A DNA stretch of 32,323 bases from Deltaproteobacteria bacterium (GCA_016180805.1 JACPAM010000111.1:1-32323), one strand, 5' to 3'; shown: positions 12,835 to 21,829, counted from the first letter of the stretch. The notes: a model not told the origin generated them from the letters alone. Program-made: numbers and translations.

Positions 12835-15738
12835 ATGGAATCCATTATGGGCGGAAACTACCGGGAGATCGAGGCCGCGCTCAAGAAGCGGGTCGAAGGG
12901 GAGGTGCGCTTCGACCGCTACACGCGCTTCCTTTATGCCACGGACGCCTCGATGTACGAGATCGAGCCGATCGGCGTGGTGCTGCCGCGCCACAAAGGGG
13001 ACGTCCAAGCGGCGATCGAGGTTGCCAATCGCTTCGGCGCACCGATTCTTCCCCGAGGCGGCGGCACTTCGCTTGCCGGACAAACCGTAGGGCATGCTAT
13101 CGTGCTCGATTTTTCCAAGTACATGAACCGTGTCCTGGAGGTTAACCAGGAGGAGCTCTGGTGCCGGGTAGAGCCCGGTCTGGTCCAGGACGAGCTGAAT
13201 GCTTATGTGAGACCGATCGGGCTCCAATTTGGCCCCGATACTTCCACGTCCAACCGGGCAACCATCGGCGGGATGATCGGGAACAATTCAGCCGGCGCTC
13301 ACTCGCTCACTTATGGGAAGACCCTGGATCACGTTTTGGAGCTGACGGTCTTGCTCGCGGATGGGAGCGAGGTCGTTCTAAAGGATCTTTCGCCGCAGGC
13401 TCTGGATAGCAAGAGCAGGGCGAATGGTCTGGAAGGGCGAATTTACCGCGACATTTTGCGGCTGGCGCAAGAGCACAAAAATGAGATTCTGGCGCGCTAT
13501 CCGAAGATCATGCGCCGCGTCTCGGGCTACAATCTGGATGAATTCGTCAAGTCGCAGCCGTTCAACCTCTCGCGCATGATCGTCGGCTCGGAAGGGACGC
13601 TGGCTTGCGTGGTCGAAGCCAAGATGCGCCTGGTTCCCAAACCCAAGTGGACCGCGCTCGACGTCATCCACTTTCACGATGACCTGGAGGCGCTGGAAGC
13701 GTCCCAAGCCATTTTGGAAACCGCGCCGTACGCTGTGGAGTCGACCGATAAAATGATTCTCGATCTCGCCCGGGGCAACATCGTGCAATCCAGGCGGCTG
13801 GGGTTCGTCCAGGGAAATCCGAATTCATTGCTCATGGTCGAGTACGCCGGCGAGACCGAAGCTGCGGTGACAGAACAGGTCTACGGACTCGAAAGGCTGC
13901 GCCAGGCCCGTGGCATCGGATACGCGGCGACCCAGGCTTTCAAGCCGGAAGAAGTGAGGGCGATTTGGGGTGTCCGTAAGGCCGGTCTCGGTTTGCTTCT
14001 TGGCACCAAGGGCGACAAGAAGCCCGTTGCTTTCGTCGAAGACACCGCCGTGGAGCCGGCCAAGCTGCCGCAATTCATCAAGCGGTTTAGAGAGGTTATC
14101 ACACGCCACGACGCCATTGCCGGCTACTACGGCCACTGCTCTGTGGGCTGCATGCATATTCGCCCGTTGATCAACCTCAAAGAGCAGAGCGAAGTCAAAA
14201 AGATGGTGTCGATTGCAAATGAGATCTCGGATCTGGTGCTGGAGTTCCATGGCGCGCTTTCGGGAGAGCACGGGGACGGATTGGCACGCAGCCACTTCAA
14301 CAACAAGCTGTATGGCCCGACCCTTTACGAAGCGTTCCGGCAGATCAAGCGGGCCTTCGATCCGAAAAATCTTATGAATCCAGGGAAGATTGTCGATGCC
14401 CCAGCGATGACTGAATCTCTGCGCATCGGGCCGTCTTACAAAACTTGGCAACCCGAGACGATCCTGGACTTCAGCAGCCAGGGGGGTTTTGCGGCGGCCG
14501 TGGAGATGTGCAGCGGCATGGGAGAATGCCGCAAGAAGCTGGACGGGACCATGTGCCCGTCCTATATGGCGACGCTGGACGAAGAGCACTCCACGCGCGG
14601 CCGGGCCAACGCGCTCCGCGCGGTCTTATCGGGAAAGGTGCCGAAGGAGGAGTTTGCCGGGAAGCGGCTGTACGCAGTTTTGGACTTGTGTCTCGAATGC
14701 AAGGCATGCAAGGCGGAGTGTCCTTCCAATGTCGACATGGCGAAGCTCAAGTACGAGTTTCTCCACCATTACTACAAAGCGAACGGGCTCCCGCTGCGCA
14801 ACCGAATCTTCGGCCGGATTGAAAAATTGAATCGCTTGGGCTCGCGCCTGGCGCCGCTTTCCAATTGGTTTTTGAATTCTCGGCCCAACCGCTGGCTGCT
14901 GGATCACCTTGCCGGGATCGATCGCCGCCGCCCACTGCCCCGCTTCGCAGAGGAGACTTTTGCGGACTGGTTTCGCTACCGCCCGCGGACGGACGGTGCC
15001 GCGAAAGGGGAGGTTATCCTCTTCCACGACACCTTCAATAACTTCAACACGCCTTCGGTGGCGATCGCGGCGACACGGGTTTTGGAGCGCGCGGGCTACC
15101 GGGTGAAGATCGTGGACAAGAAATGTTGCGGCCGGCCCTTAATCTCGAAGGGAATGCTCGAGGAAGCAAGAGCCAACGCGGCATGGAACGTCGACCGGCT
15201 CGCGGCGGCGTCCAATAGCGGGGCGGCCATCGTAGGCCTTGAGCCTTCGTGCCTGCTGACGCTACGGGACGAGTACCCGGAGCTCCTTAGGACAGACGCA
15301 TCCCGGCAGGTGGCGCGGCAGAGTTTTCTCTTCGAGGAGTTTCTCTTAGGCGAGCGCGAGGCAGGGCGGATCTCGCTCAACTTCGAGGAGAACGGACGCA
15401 AAGCTCTCCTTCACGGCCATTGCCATCAGAAAGCGCTGGTGGGAACGGCGCCGACGGTTTCGATGCTCAAGTGGGCCGGCTTCCAGGTTAGCGAAGTCGA
15501 CTCCGGCTGTTGCGGGATGGCAGGGTCGTTTGGCTTCGAGCGGGAGCACTACGATCTATCGCTCGCGATCGCCAATCGCCGTCTCATTCCTGCCGTCAAG
15601 GCGGCGGGAGAGGATGTCGAGGTGGTCGCGTCAGGTATCTCTTGCCGCCAGCAGATCGAACACCTGACAGGCCGAAAAGCGAAACACCCCGCCGAGCTGT
15701 TGTGGGAAACTATCTTGCATCTAGATCGTGGCTCGTGA
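12835..15738 (+). CDS. FAD-linked 2-hydroxyacid dehydrogenase fused to Fe-S/CCG module
   Basis: This 967-residue protein belongs to the YdiJ/Dld-II group, joining GlcD-like and GlcF-like parts in one chain. The N-terminal FAD-binding domain (PCMH/FAD_binding_4) has LPRGGGTSLAGQTVG and ATIGGMIGNNSAGAHS. The FAD-linked C-terminal domain ends near EHGDGLARSHF. The Fe-S part has CSGMGECRKKLDGTMCPS and CLECKACKAECPSNVDM, then two CCG motifs, KCCGRPL and GCCGMAGSFGFE. It probably oxidises a D-2-hydroxyacid (lactate, 2-hydroxyglutarate or similar) and passes electrons to a quinone or other carrier at the membrane surface. Substrate cannot be assigned. The start is uncertain: no strong ribosome site precedes 12835, and the ATG at 12847 is an alternative. 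Confidence 0.92.
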   Translation: MESIMGGNYREIEAALKKRVEGEVRFDRYTRFLYATDASMYEIEPIGVVLPRHKGDVQAAIEVANRFGAPILPRGGGTSLAGQTVGHAIVLDFSKYMNRVLEVNQEELWCRVEPGLVQDELNAYVRPIGLQFGPDTSTSNRATIGGMIGNNSAGAHSLTYGKTLDHVLELTVLLADGSEVVLKDLSPQALDSKSRANGLEGRIYRDILRLAQEHKNEILARYPKIMRRVSGYNLDEFVKSQPFNLSRMIVGSEGTLACVVEAKMRLVPKPKWTALDVIHFHDDLEALEASQAILETAPYAVESTDKMILDLARGNIVQSRRLGFVQGNPNSLLMVEYAGETEAAVTEQVYGLERLRQARGIGYAATQAFKPEEVRAIWGVRKAGLGLLLGTKGDKKPVAFVEDTAVEPAKLPQFIKRFREVITRHDAIAGYYGHCSVGCMHIRPLINLKEQSEVKKMVSIANEISDLVLEFHGALSGEHGDGLARSHFNNKLYGPTLYEAFRQIKRAFDPKNLMNPGKIVDAPAMTESLRIGPSYKTWQPETILDFSSQGGFAAAVEMCSGMGECRKKLDGTMCPSYMATLDEEHSTRGRANALRAVLSGKVPKEEFAGKRLYAVLDLCLECKACKAECPSNVDMAKLKYEFLHHYYKANGLPLRNRIFGRIEKLNRLGSRLAPLSNWFLNSRPNRWLLDHLAGIDRRRPLPRFAEETFADWFRYRPRTDGAAKGEVILFHDTFNNFNTPSVAIAATRVLERAGYRVKIVDKKCCGRPLISKGMLEEARANAAWNVDRLAAASNSGAAIVGLEPSCLLTLRDEYPELLRTDASRQVARQSFLFEEFLLGEREAGRISLNFEENGRKALLHGHCHQKALVGTAPTVSMLKWAGFQVSEVDSGCCGMAGSFGFEREHYDLSLAIANRRLIPAVKAAGEDVEVVASGISCRQQIEHLTGRKAKHPAELLWETILHLDRGS

Positions 15739-15804
15739 TTGTGGGCGCCAAGGCTTTTTCAAATGCGGTCCCTTGAACTCCAAGGGAATGCCCGATTCCC
15801 CCCA

Positions 15805-16791
15805 CTAGATTCTTGACCTCACAAGGGTGGACGGCGCGAAAATCTCATCGATTCTGAAGCGTCGTGCGGAAAGGCCTTGATCGAAGTGATAGCGAAGAAA
15901 AGCTTCGAGCGTTTTTCGGTTTTCCTCAACCCCGTATGGCCAGAAGTCCCTCCCCATTAGCTCCTGCGCCTCCCGGACAACCCCATCGATCCAGGGGTAG
16001 GTGGCCATCGGTTCGTTTTCCTCCAATAGCCGCTTGATCGCTATGTCCTTGGCCGTCTCGAAGGCCTTGAACAGGCTCGCCGGCAACCAGGGCAGCTCCC
16101 TGATCTTTTTCTTGTGCACGGCCAGGAGATGCATGATGGGGAAGATTCCCGTGCGCCGATAGTAATCCTTCTCCCTTTCGATGTAGTCCGGGAAAAGGCG
16201 CACGATGTCGGGATGCCCTTCGTGAAAACAACTCGGCGCCCGAGGCCCGATCAGGGCATCGATCTCACCGTCCGCAAGCATCTTGGAAAGCGTCTTGCCC
16301 GGCCCGATGCGTTCGAGTTCAACTCCATTGGGCGGTGAGAAGGTCACCTTTTCCGTCCGGCTGGCTTCATACAGTCCGCCTGCGCGCCATCGGATATCGG
16401 ACGGTTTTACTTTATACTCGTCCTCCAGAATGCCGCGGATCCACACCGACGCCGTGACCTGATATTCCGGCGATCCGACGAGCCGTCCCTTGAGGTCTTC
16501 AGGCTTGCGGATGCCGCTTCGGGTGTTGAGGTAAATGCCCGAATGCCGGAATCGCCTGCCCGGGAACACGGGAATTGCAAGGTAAGGGCAGTTGTCGCGC
16601 GCAGTCAGAGTGAGATAGTTGGAAAACGATAGCTCCGTGACGTCGAACTCTTCAAAATGCAGGGCGCGGTGAAACATTTCCTCCGGTTCCAGATCCAGGA
16701 AGGTCACGTCGCAGCCCTCGATCTTCACCTGGCCACTTTCGATCGGCTTGATCCGGTCATAGCTCCAGCAGGCGATGGTGATCGGTTGCAT
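15805..16791 (-). CDS. 4,5-dihydroxyphthalate decarboxylase-like, periplasmic-binding-fold protein
   Basis: This 328-residue protein has no signal peptide. It starts MQPITIACWSYDRIKPIESG and carries the EFDVTELSFSNYL, GRRFRHSGIYLN and RKPEDLKGRLVG blocks that recur in the 4,5-dihydroxyphthalate decarboxylase (Pht5/PhtD) family. The family has a solute-binding-protein fold but is cytoplasmic. Many members encoded outside phthalate clusters have no proven substrate. No phthalate dioxygenase or dehydrogenase gene is nearby, so the decarboxylase reaction is uncertain. It could be an orphan ligand-binding or decarboxylating enzyme for an aromatic or hydroxy acid. A good sigma-70-like promoter lies about 180 bp upstream. 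The ribosome site is weak (GCCGAG). Confidence 0.82.
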   Translation of the reverse strand: MQPITIACWSYDRIKPIESGQVKIEGCDVTFLDLEPEEMFHRALHFEEFDVTELSFSNYLTLTARDNCPYLAIPVFPGRRFRHSGIYLNTRSGIRKPEDLKGRLVGSPEYQVTASVWIRGILEDEYKVKPSDIRWRAGGLYEASRTEKVTFSPPNGVELERIGPGKTLSKMLADGEIDALIGPRAPSCFHEGHPDIVRLFPDYIEREKDYYRRTGIFPIMHLLAVHKKKIRELPWLPASLFKAFETAKDIAIKRLLEENEPMATYPWIDGVVREAQELMGRDFWPYGVEENRKTLEAFLRYHFDQGLSARRFRIDEIFAPSTLVRSRI

Positions 16792-16851
16792 GGCTCGGCT
16801 GGTTCTAGGTCATCAGGAAACAGAGTAGGCTCGCCGCACGTTGTGCACTGC

Positions 16852-16905
16852 CTAAAGTTCTGGGAACGGGTAGTTGTCGCGCGGTGAGTAGATAAAGGGC
16901 GTCAT
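16852..16905 (-). CDS. Possible 17-residue leader ORF
   Basis: Within the predicted ~180-nt leader, an ATG at 16905 opens the peptide MTPFIYSPRDNYPFPEL and stops 60 bp before the main gene. It has no clear ribosome binding site. The aromatic and Pro-rich make-up is unusual, but there is no evidence of translation. It could equally be a gene remnant or chance. Confidence 0.2.
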   Translation of the reverse strand: MTPFIYSPRDNYPFPEL

Positions 16906-16978
16906 CGTGCACGCGGTGCTCGCAATACGGGTCTCAATTCGCTGGATTTTTTATAAGAATTCTCTTTCAATCAAAAAC

Positions 16979-17007
16979 CATATACTGAAAGGTAGGCGCG
17001 TTGTCAA
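16979..17007 (-). promoter_or_regulatory. Sigma-70-type promoter for the dihydroxyphthalate-decarboxylase-like gene
   Basis: On the minus strand TTGACA (17002-17007) is followed after exactly 17 bases by TATATG (16979-16984). The predicted start is near 16972, leaving a leader of about 180 nt before the ATG at 16791. Confidence 0.55.
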
Positions 17008-17042
17008 TGATCCAATGGCAGCGCTGCCAGAGCACAAACGTT

Positions 17043-17954
17043 CTACAGACAATGCTTCTTGACCCAATTCACGATATCGATTCTCCTGGTAAACCAGACA
17101 TCGGGAAACGACTTTGCGTATTTGATGCATTCATCGTACACCTTCCCCGTTGCCGGGAACGCCATCTGGCAGTGCATCGCCAAAGTCAGCATCTTGGGCT
17201 CAGTAGCGGATTCCTCGTAGAGGATATCAAACTCATCTTTGAATGACTGGTAGATGTCGCGCGCTATGATTCCCCGCCGGTACATGCCGGTATCGTTTAG
17301 CCCGCTGATGGCATTTTTATAGGGAACGATGATCATCGTCTTGCCCTTGAGCTCAACGGGATAGGGATTATCGTCATTGACCGAGTCGCCATGCCAGAGA
17401 AAACCTTCCTCTGCCAGTATACCGAGCGTGCGCTCGGTGTGCCGCATGCCGGAAGTCAGCCAACCCGTGGGCCTCACGCCGATAAAGTCTTGAAACATCT
17501 TGGCACAGGTGCGGATCTCTTCGCGCTCTTCCTCTTCGGTCAAATGAATTAACTGCAGATCCTCGGCGTAAGAATGACCGACGATTTCGTGGCCGCGTTC
17601 GTGGATAGCCTTGACCGCCTCGGGGTAGCGATGGATGCACAGAGCATTGGTATTAAAAGAAGCCTTCACTCCGTACTTGTCCAAGATACGCAAGATACGC
17701 CACACGCCGGTCCGGCCGCCGTAATCGTTTTCACTGGCGGTGCGGCAGTCGTACAGAGAAACAACATCATCTTCCTTGATGGGGTTCGACCCGCCGACAT
17801 GATGGGTACGCCGATGCTTCGGACTGGGTGTTTCAGTCCAAGCTTCCAGGTTACCTGCTAAAGCAATCGCCATCCTGGCGTTGTTTGGCCAATGAATTTT
17901 GATTTTCTTGGCTTTGGAGTAGATGTCATAAAAATTGTCGTGTTTGGGTATCAT
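17043..17954 (-). CDS. Polysaccharide-deacetylase-fold amidohydrolase, PuuE-like
   Basis: This 303-residue cytoplasmic protein resembles the NodB-homology/PuuE (cofactor-independent allantoinase) branch. The block NDYGGRTGVWRILRILDKYGVKASFNTN (first 20: NDYGGRTGVWRILRILDKYG), then GHEIVGHSYAED with H127 and FLWHGDSVNDDNPYP fit this branch. The N-terminal strand reads ALAGNLEAW, with Asn where metal-dependent deacetylases have Asp. That also fits PuuE-type enzymes, where the metal site is degenerate. It probably hydrolyses a cyclic or linear amide rather than a polysaccharide. AAGGAGGG precedes the ATG. A promoter and an overlapping palindrome lie upstream. No purine-degradation genes are nearby. 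Confidence 0.82.
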   Translation of the reverse strand: MIPKHDNFYDIYSKAKKIKIHWPNNARMAIALAGNLEAWTETPSPKHRRTHHVGGSNPIKEDDVVSLYDCRTASENDYGGRTGVWRILRILDKYGVKASFNTNALCIHRYPEAVKAIHERGHEIVGHSYAEDLQLIHLTEEEEREEIRTCAKMFQDFIGVRPTGWLTSGMRHTERTLGILAEEGFLWHGDSVNDDNPYPVELKGKTMIIVPYKNAISGLNDTGMYRRGIIARDIYQSFKDEFDILYEESATEPKMLTLAMHCQMAFPATGKVYDECIKYAKSFPDVWFTRRIDIVNWVKKHCL

Positions 17955-17979
17955 AAGCCTATTCCCTCCTTTTCAACGG

Positions 17980-18022
17980 CCTGCCAAGGCAGGAACATAA
18001 AGAATGACGCCTCTACTGTCAA
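17980..18022 (-). promoter_or_regulatory. Promoter with a palindrome at the predicted start point
   Basis: On the minus strand TTGACA (18017-18022) is followed after 17 bases by TATGTT (17994-17999). The predicted start, about 17987, falls in CCTGCC-AA-GGCAGG (17980-17993), a perfect 6-bp inverted repeat. That position suits a repressor operator or a 5' hairpin in the transcript of the PuuE-like gene. Confidence 0.45.
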
Positions 18023-18191
18023 CGATTGGACAACGGCTTCGGGGATCCGGACCCACGTCTGGGCCCAGTATCCCCATTTTTTGGGGGAGAGACCGTCCGA
18101 TAATGAGCTCTTTGTCAAGCTGAGGTCGGCTTGCGAGCAGGGATGTCAAAAATGGGTAGTGACTCGTCATTTGCGTGGTTTTAATTCATGC

Positions 18192-18197
18192 TAGAAT
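18192..18197 (+). promoter_or_regulatory. Possible -10 box for the 18204 gene
   Basis: TAGAAT is preceded 15 bases upstream by TTGCGT. A start about 7 bases downstream would fall on or next to the GTG at 18204, implying either a leaderless message or use of the later GTG at 18237, which has AGGGGG upstream. Confidence 0.25.
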
Positions 18198-18203
18198 GCG
18201 ATT

Positions 18204-18731
18204 GTGGGGTCATCCATCGAACGCGCTAGGGGGAAGGTGAGCGAGTGGCTAGAGCGGCATCGCCAAGCCGTGCTTTACGATGAGGAGAGTTCGACACTTC
18301 TCGATGTGGCATCGGGTAAGTCGGTGCATCTTCCCTGGAGCGAGTTGAAAGCTTACGAAGAGAAAATCCACCCCGAGACCCGGGATGCCTACCTTGTCCT
18401 GCTTTTCGAAAATGGCAATCAGATCGCTTTGGTCGATCCCGGGGGGATCGCTTTTTCTCCATCCGAGGCCAGCACGGGGCCTGTGCGCGATCTCCCGCCC
18501 GTGGTCTGCCTGAAGGATTTTCTGACACTGAAGCAGCGCGTCGACCATTACCTTTATGCGCATCAGGAGGAGGCTCCCCCGCGGGAATGTTTGGTTCTCG
18601 TGACGGTCTGCATCGCGATCCTCGACGGGGCGCGGTTGGTTGGGTTCGATGTCGGCGACCTGGAAGAAGAACTGGACCGTTCTCTTCGCGAGATCGAAAA
18701 GCGGGCCGGATCGGGAGGCAGTAAGCAGTAA
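18204..18731 (+). CDS. Unknown cytoplasmic protein
   Basis: This 175-residue protein is of no family I recognise. It has an N-terminal charged helix (RARGKVSEWLERHRQ), then a beta-rich stretch (VLYDEESSTLLDVASGKSVHLPW; LVLLFENGNQIALVDPGGIAF), and a helical C-terminus with alternating Glu/Lys/Arg. It is soluble, acidic and without cysteine-pair motifs. The start is either GTG 18204 or GTG 18237; the latter has AGGGGG three bases upstream and a -10 box at a sensible distance. The last residues (SKQ) are encoded by the arm of a short repeat. It converges with the ThDP gene at 18803. Confidence 0.7.
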   Translation: MGSSIERARGKVSEWLERHRQAVLYDEESSTLLDVASGKSVHLPWSELKAYEEKIHPETRDAYLVLLFENGNQIALVDPGGIAFSPSEASTGPVRDLPPVVCLKDFLTLKQRVDHYLYAHQEEAPPRECLVLVTVCIAILDGARLVGFDVGDLEEELDRSLREIEKRAGSGGSKQ

Positions 18732-18789
18732 GCAATAGTGGCCCCGAAACTCGAAACTCCTCTCCGAACTAATGCCTGTCGCCTATTGC
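18732..18789. terminator. Inverted repeat between convergent genes, possible bidirectional terminator
   Basis: GCAATAG (18732-18738) pairs with CTATTGC (18783-18789), followed by ATTTTGCC. It sits between the 18204 gene and the convergent ThDP gene. The loop is long (44 nt) and there is no clean T-run, so terminator function is only suggested by position. Confidence 0.3.
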
Positions 18790-18802
18790 ATTTTGCCTAA
18801 TT

Positions 18803-20431
18803 TTACAGGCGGAGTTGAAACGGCGGCGGGAGGGTAGGCATGGGCACTTCGATCACTGTCGGCCGCTTGATTTCCAAGGCCTCCTCCAGGGCTTTGCCTA
18901 TGTTCTCCGGCTCGGCCTTTATTCCCTTTGCCCCAAACACCTCCGCGACTCGGACAAAACTCGGATTGTAGAGCTCCGTACCCACCACCCGGCTCTGGAA
19001 TCGGCTTCGCTGGTCGTTCAATGATGCGCCGAAAGCATTGTCGACGAACAACAAGACGATTACGTTGATGCCGTACTTTACCGCGGTTGCCAGCTCCGGC
19101 AGCGCGTACATGAACCCGCCGTCTCCGCAGATGGCTATCACCGGCCTTTCCGGCGCTCCCACCTTCGCGCCCAGAGCCGTCGGAAATGCATACCCTAAGG
19201 TGGCGAAGTAGGAAGCCGTGAGATAGCTATTCGGCCGCCGCACGCGATACGCCAGATGGCTCCAGTATCCCACATTGGTGATGCCGCTTACGATGACGGC
19301 ATCGTCATCCAGCACCTTTCGGATCTCGCTTATGATCGCGCATTGAAAGGGAGCATGCTGTTCCAACTGCCGCTCAAGGGTCTTGCGGATCTCGTCGAGT
19401 TCCGGCTCCGGCCATTTGTTCCTGGGGTATTCGGTGCGCTCGAGCTCTTCGACTAATGCTTGCAAAGTTGCCTTGGCGTCGGCGACGATTCCGATCTCTA
19501 CCGGGTAGGTTTTTCCAATTACGGTCGGATCCACATCGATCTGGATCAGCTTCCAGCGGGCTTCCGAGCTCGTCGCCCCCAAAATCTGCGGGTTGAAACG
19601 GGTTCCCACGGCAAGAACCACATCCGCCGTCGGCATTGCCAACGACGGGGCCCCAAAGCCATGGTATCCGGTACCAAGAGAGAGGTAGTGATCTTCCGGG
19701 ATGGCTCCTTTCCCCTCGTGCGTGGTTGCTACCGGAGCGCCAAGACTTTCCGCCAGTCGAACGAGCTCGGTTGAAGCGCCGGAAAGCTGCACTCCCCCAC
19801 CGGCAAAGATGAGAGGTTTCTTGGCCGCCATCAGAAGCTCGGCTGCGCTGCGCACATCGTCGCGTCTGGGAAGGGCAGGCGGACTTGTTTCGGGCGGCAT
19901 AAATTCCACGTCCGCGCTCCAGGACAAGACATCCGGCGGTATCTCGACCTCTGTGGGACGGGGTCGCCCGGTTTGCATCTGCCTCATCGCCTCACGGATC
20001 GCCTCGGGGATGTCTTGAACTCTCATGACTCTCTGTCGCCACTTGGTGATCGGCCTTACGAGTTCGAGTTGGTCGTTGACCTCGTGCAAAGCTCCGTGGT
20101 CTTTCCCGATCATGGGGCTTTCCACCTGCCCGGCCAAAAGTAGGACGGGCGTTGAGGCAGCGTAGGCCGTGCCGAGACCTGCGGAGGCATTTTGCACGCC
20201 CGGTCCCGGAGAGACCAGCGCCACGCCCGGCTTTCCCTTGACTCTTGCGTAGCCATACGCCATGTAAGTGGTTGTTTGCTCGTGGCGTACAGTGATCAAG
20301 CGGATCTCGGGATGGTCGTAGAACGCATCGAAGATTCTCATGATCTGGACTCCAGGCAAGCCGAAGACAACCTCCACGCCCTCTCGTATCAGAGATTGCA
20401 CGACCGCTTGCCCGCCCGTTGTGAGTGCCAT
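18803..20431 (-). CDS. ThDP-dependent enzyme, acetolactate-synthase large-subunit family
   Basis: This 542-residue enzyme has the standard three-domain layout. The N-terminal PYR domain has FGLPG and the activating E51 in VRHEQTTTYMAYGYARVKG. The central domain holds the FAGGGVQLSGA fold (about 212-222). The C-terminal PP domain has the ThDP/Mg motif GDGGFMYALPELATAVKYG ending in DNAFG, where many relatives have NN. Family activities include acetolactate synthase, glyoxylate carboligase, benzoylformate decarboxylase and sulfoacetaldehyde acetyltransferase, all decarboxylating or joining 2-oxo acids. No small regulatory subunit (ilvH) or ilv genes are nearby, so biosynthetic acetolactate synthase is unlikely. 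GGAGG lies before the ATG. It is divergent from the threonine-synthase-like gene. Confidence 0.9.
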   Translation of the reverse strand: MALTTGGQAVVQSLIREGVEVVFGLPGVQIMRIFDAFYDHPEIRLITVRHEQTTTYMAYGYARVKGKPGVALVSPGPGVQNASAGLGTAYAASTPVLLLAGQVESPMIGKDHGALHEVNDQLELVRPITKWRQRVMRVQDIPEAIREAMRQMQTGRPRPTEVEIPPDVLSWSADVEFMPPETSPPALPRRDDVRSAAELLMAAKKPLIFAGGGVQLSGASTELVRLAESLGAPVATTHEGKGAIPEDHYLSLGTGYHGFGAPSLAMPTADVVLAVGTRFNPQILGATSSEARWKLIQIDVDPTVIGKTYPVEIGIVADAKATLQALVEELERTEYPRNKWPEPELDEIRKTLERQLEQHAPFQCAIISEIRKVLDDDAVIVSGITNVGYWSHLAYRVRRPNSYLTASYFATLGYAFPTALGAKVGAPERPVIAICGDGGFMYALPELATAVKYGINVIVLLFVDNAFGASLNDQRSRFQSRVVGTELYNPSFVRVAEVFGAKGIKAEPENIGKALEEALEIKRPTVIEVPMPTLPPPFQLRL

Positions 20432-20499
20432 AGTCGCCTCCGAGGTTTGAGTCTGAGAGAGTATTTTGCCGCCGTGATTCGCCTAACCCGCAGCCCGAG

Positions 20500-20505
20500 T
20501 ATAAG
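20500..20505 (+). promoter_or_regulatory. Possible -10 box for the threonine-synthase-like gene
   Basis: TATAAG lies 43 bases before the ATG. A weak TTCGCC is found 16 bases upstream of it. The box is good but the -35 is poor, so an activator or a chance match are both possible. Confidence 0.3.
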
Positions 20506-20547
20506 GATTTAGCTAAAGCTTCTCAACAGAAAAAGAGGGGCAGAACG

Positions 20548-21804
20548 ATGGGCATCGTAAGCTCGCTCAGTTGTCCGAAATGCGGGTGGAAAGCGCCTTC
20601 GAGCCGCGTATTTCAATGCACAACCTGCGCTGTCGTTCTCGAAGCCTGTGTTGAGATCAAACATCTTACTCGGTCCCACCTGCTGGACATTCGCAAGCGG
20701 CCGGATGCGACCATCTGGCGCTGGTTCGAGTTCTTTCCGATCGCGGGGCGGTCGGCCATCGTTTCCCTGGGCGAGGGTTATACGCCGCTCTTGCGCGCGG
20801 GCCGCCTGGGTGAGGAGATCGGGCTTTCTCGCCTTTACCTCAAAAACGACACGGTTTTGCCAACGGGCTCCTTGAAAGATCGGAGCAACGCCGTGGGCAT
20901 TTCACGAGGTCGGGAGCTGGGATTCAAAACCGCCGCGGTCATCTCGACCGGAAACGCCGCCGCATCCGTGGCCGCCTATGCGGCAGCAGCCGGCTTGCAG
21001 AGCGTTGTCATCGTGCCCGCGGGGATATCTCCGGCCAAGGTCATCCAGGCGCGCGCCTACGGGGCAAAGGTGGTGGTGATCAAGGGGAATTTCGAGGAGG
21101 CGGCGCGGCTCTACAAAACAGCCGTTCAGGAGTACGGTTGGTATGATTGTCTTTCGACGAATCCGTACCGCAACGAAGGCAAGAAATCATATGCGTTCGA
21201 GCTTTTCGATCAACTGGATGAGCATGTCCCGCATTGGATCATTCACCCAACCGCCGGGGGAACTGGTTTATATGCGATGTGGAAAGGCTACAGCGAGCTT
21301 GTGAGCCTGGGATGGGCTCATCGTCTGCCGCGGCTCGTGGCCGCGCAGAGCGAAGCCGCGGCGCCCATAGTCAGCGCTTTCGAAAAGGGGCTCGCTCACG
21401 TCGAACCCGTCACGGCGCGGGCTACGGTGGCGGAAAGCATCCAGGTCGGAAATCCCAGCTCCATGGGCTGGCGCGGCCTGGAGGCGCTGAGAAGCTCAAA
21501 AGGAGCGGCGGCGGCGCTCAGTGAGCGGGAGATTCTCGAAGCCCAGTCCCTGTTAGCCTGCTTGACGGGTATCTTCGCCGAGCCCGCCGGGTCGATCTCG
21601 GTCGCGGCCGCGCGCCGCCTGAGGACTCAAGGAACGATCGCACAGGGCGATCTCGTCGTCTGCAACATCACCGGCCACGGCCTGAAGCAACCCTCCGCCA
21701 TAACGATCAGCGATGAGGAGCTTCGTCCGATTGCGCCGGACCTTAGCGCCTTGCAAGGTCGGTTGCAGAAAGCCGAGTCGAGCGCAAGGGGCGGGAAGGT
21801 CTAA
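20548..21804 (+). CDS. thrC: Threonine synthase-like PLP enzyme with zinc ribbon
   Basis: This 418-residue enzyme is of the fold-type II PLP family. The N-terminus holds a zinc-ribbon-like C9-x2-C12 and C24-x2-C27. The PLP lysine is K110 in LPTGSLKDRSN (threonine synthases usually read PTGSFKDRG). VISTGNAAASVAAYAAAAG binds the PLP phosphate region, and HPTAGGTGLYAMWKGY and PAGSISVAAAR follow. It would convert O-phosphohomoserine to threonine; a cysteate synthase or another beta/gamma-replacement role cannot be excluded because of the SLKDRSN variation. No hom or thrB gene is nearby. GAGGGG precedes the ATG. It is divergent from the ThDP gene, with a 116-bp shared control region, and convergent with the VOC gene (25-bp gap). 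Confidence 0.85.
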   Translation: MGIVSSLSCPKCGWKAPSSRVFQCTTCAVVLEACVEIKHLTRSHLLDIRKRPDATIWRWFEFFPIAGRSAIVSLGEGYTPLLRAGRLGEEIGLSRLYLKNDTVLPTGSLKDRSNAVGISRGRELGFKTAAVISTGNAAASVAAYAAAAGLQSVVIVPAGISPAKVIQARAYGAKVVVIKGNFEEAARLYKTAVQEYGWYDCLSTNPYRNEGKKSYAFELFDQLDEHVPHWIIHPTAGGTGLYAMWKGYSELVSLGWAHRLPRLVAAQSEAAAPIVSAFEKGLAHVEPVTARATVAESIQVGNPSSMGWRGLEALRSSKGAAAALSEREILEAQSLLACLTGIFAEPAGSISVAAARRLRTQGTIAQGDLVVCNITGHGLKQPSAITISDEELRPIAPDLSALQGRLQKAESSARGGKV

Positions 21805-21829
21805 AAACGGTCCCAGCAGCTTTGCGGCG

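Noticed and set aside
18038-18078. GGGGAT...ATCCCC stem followed by ATTTTTT, resembling an intrinsic terminator
   Set aside because: It lies between two divergent genes with no plus-strand gene upstream to terminate, and the loop is long; kept only as an unexplained hairpin.
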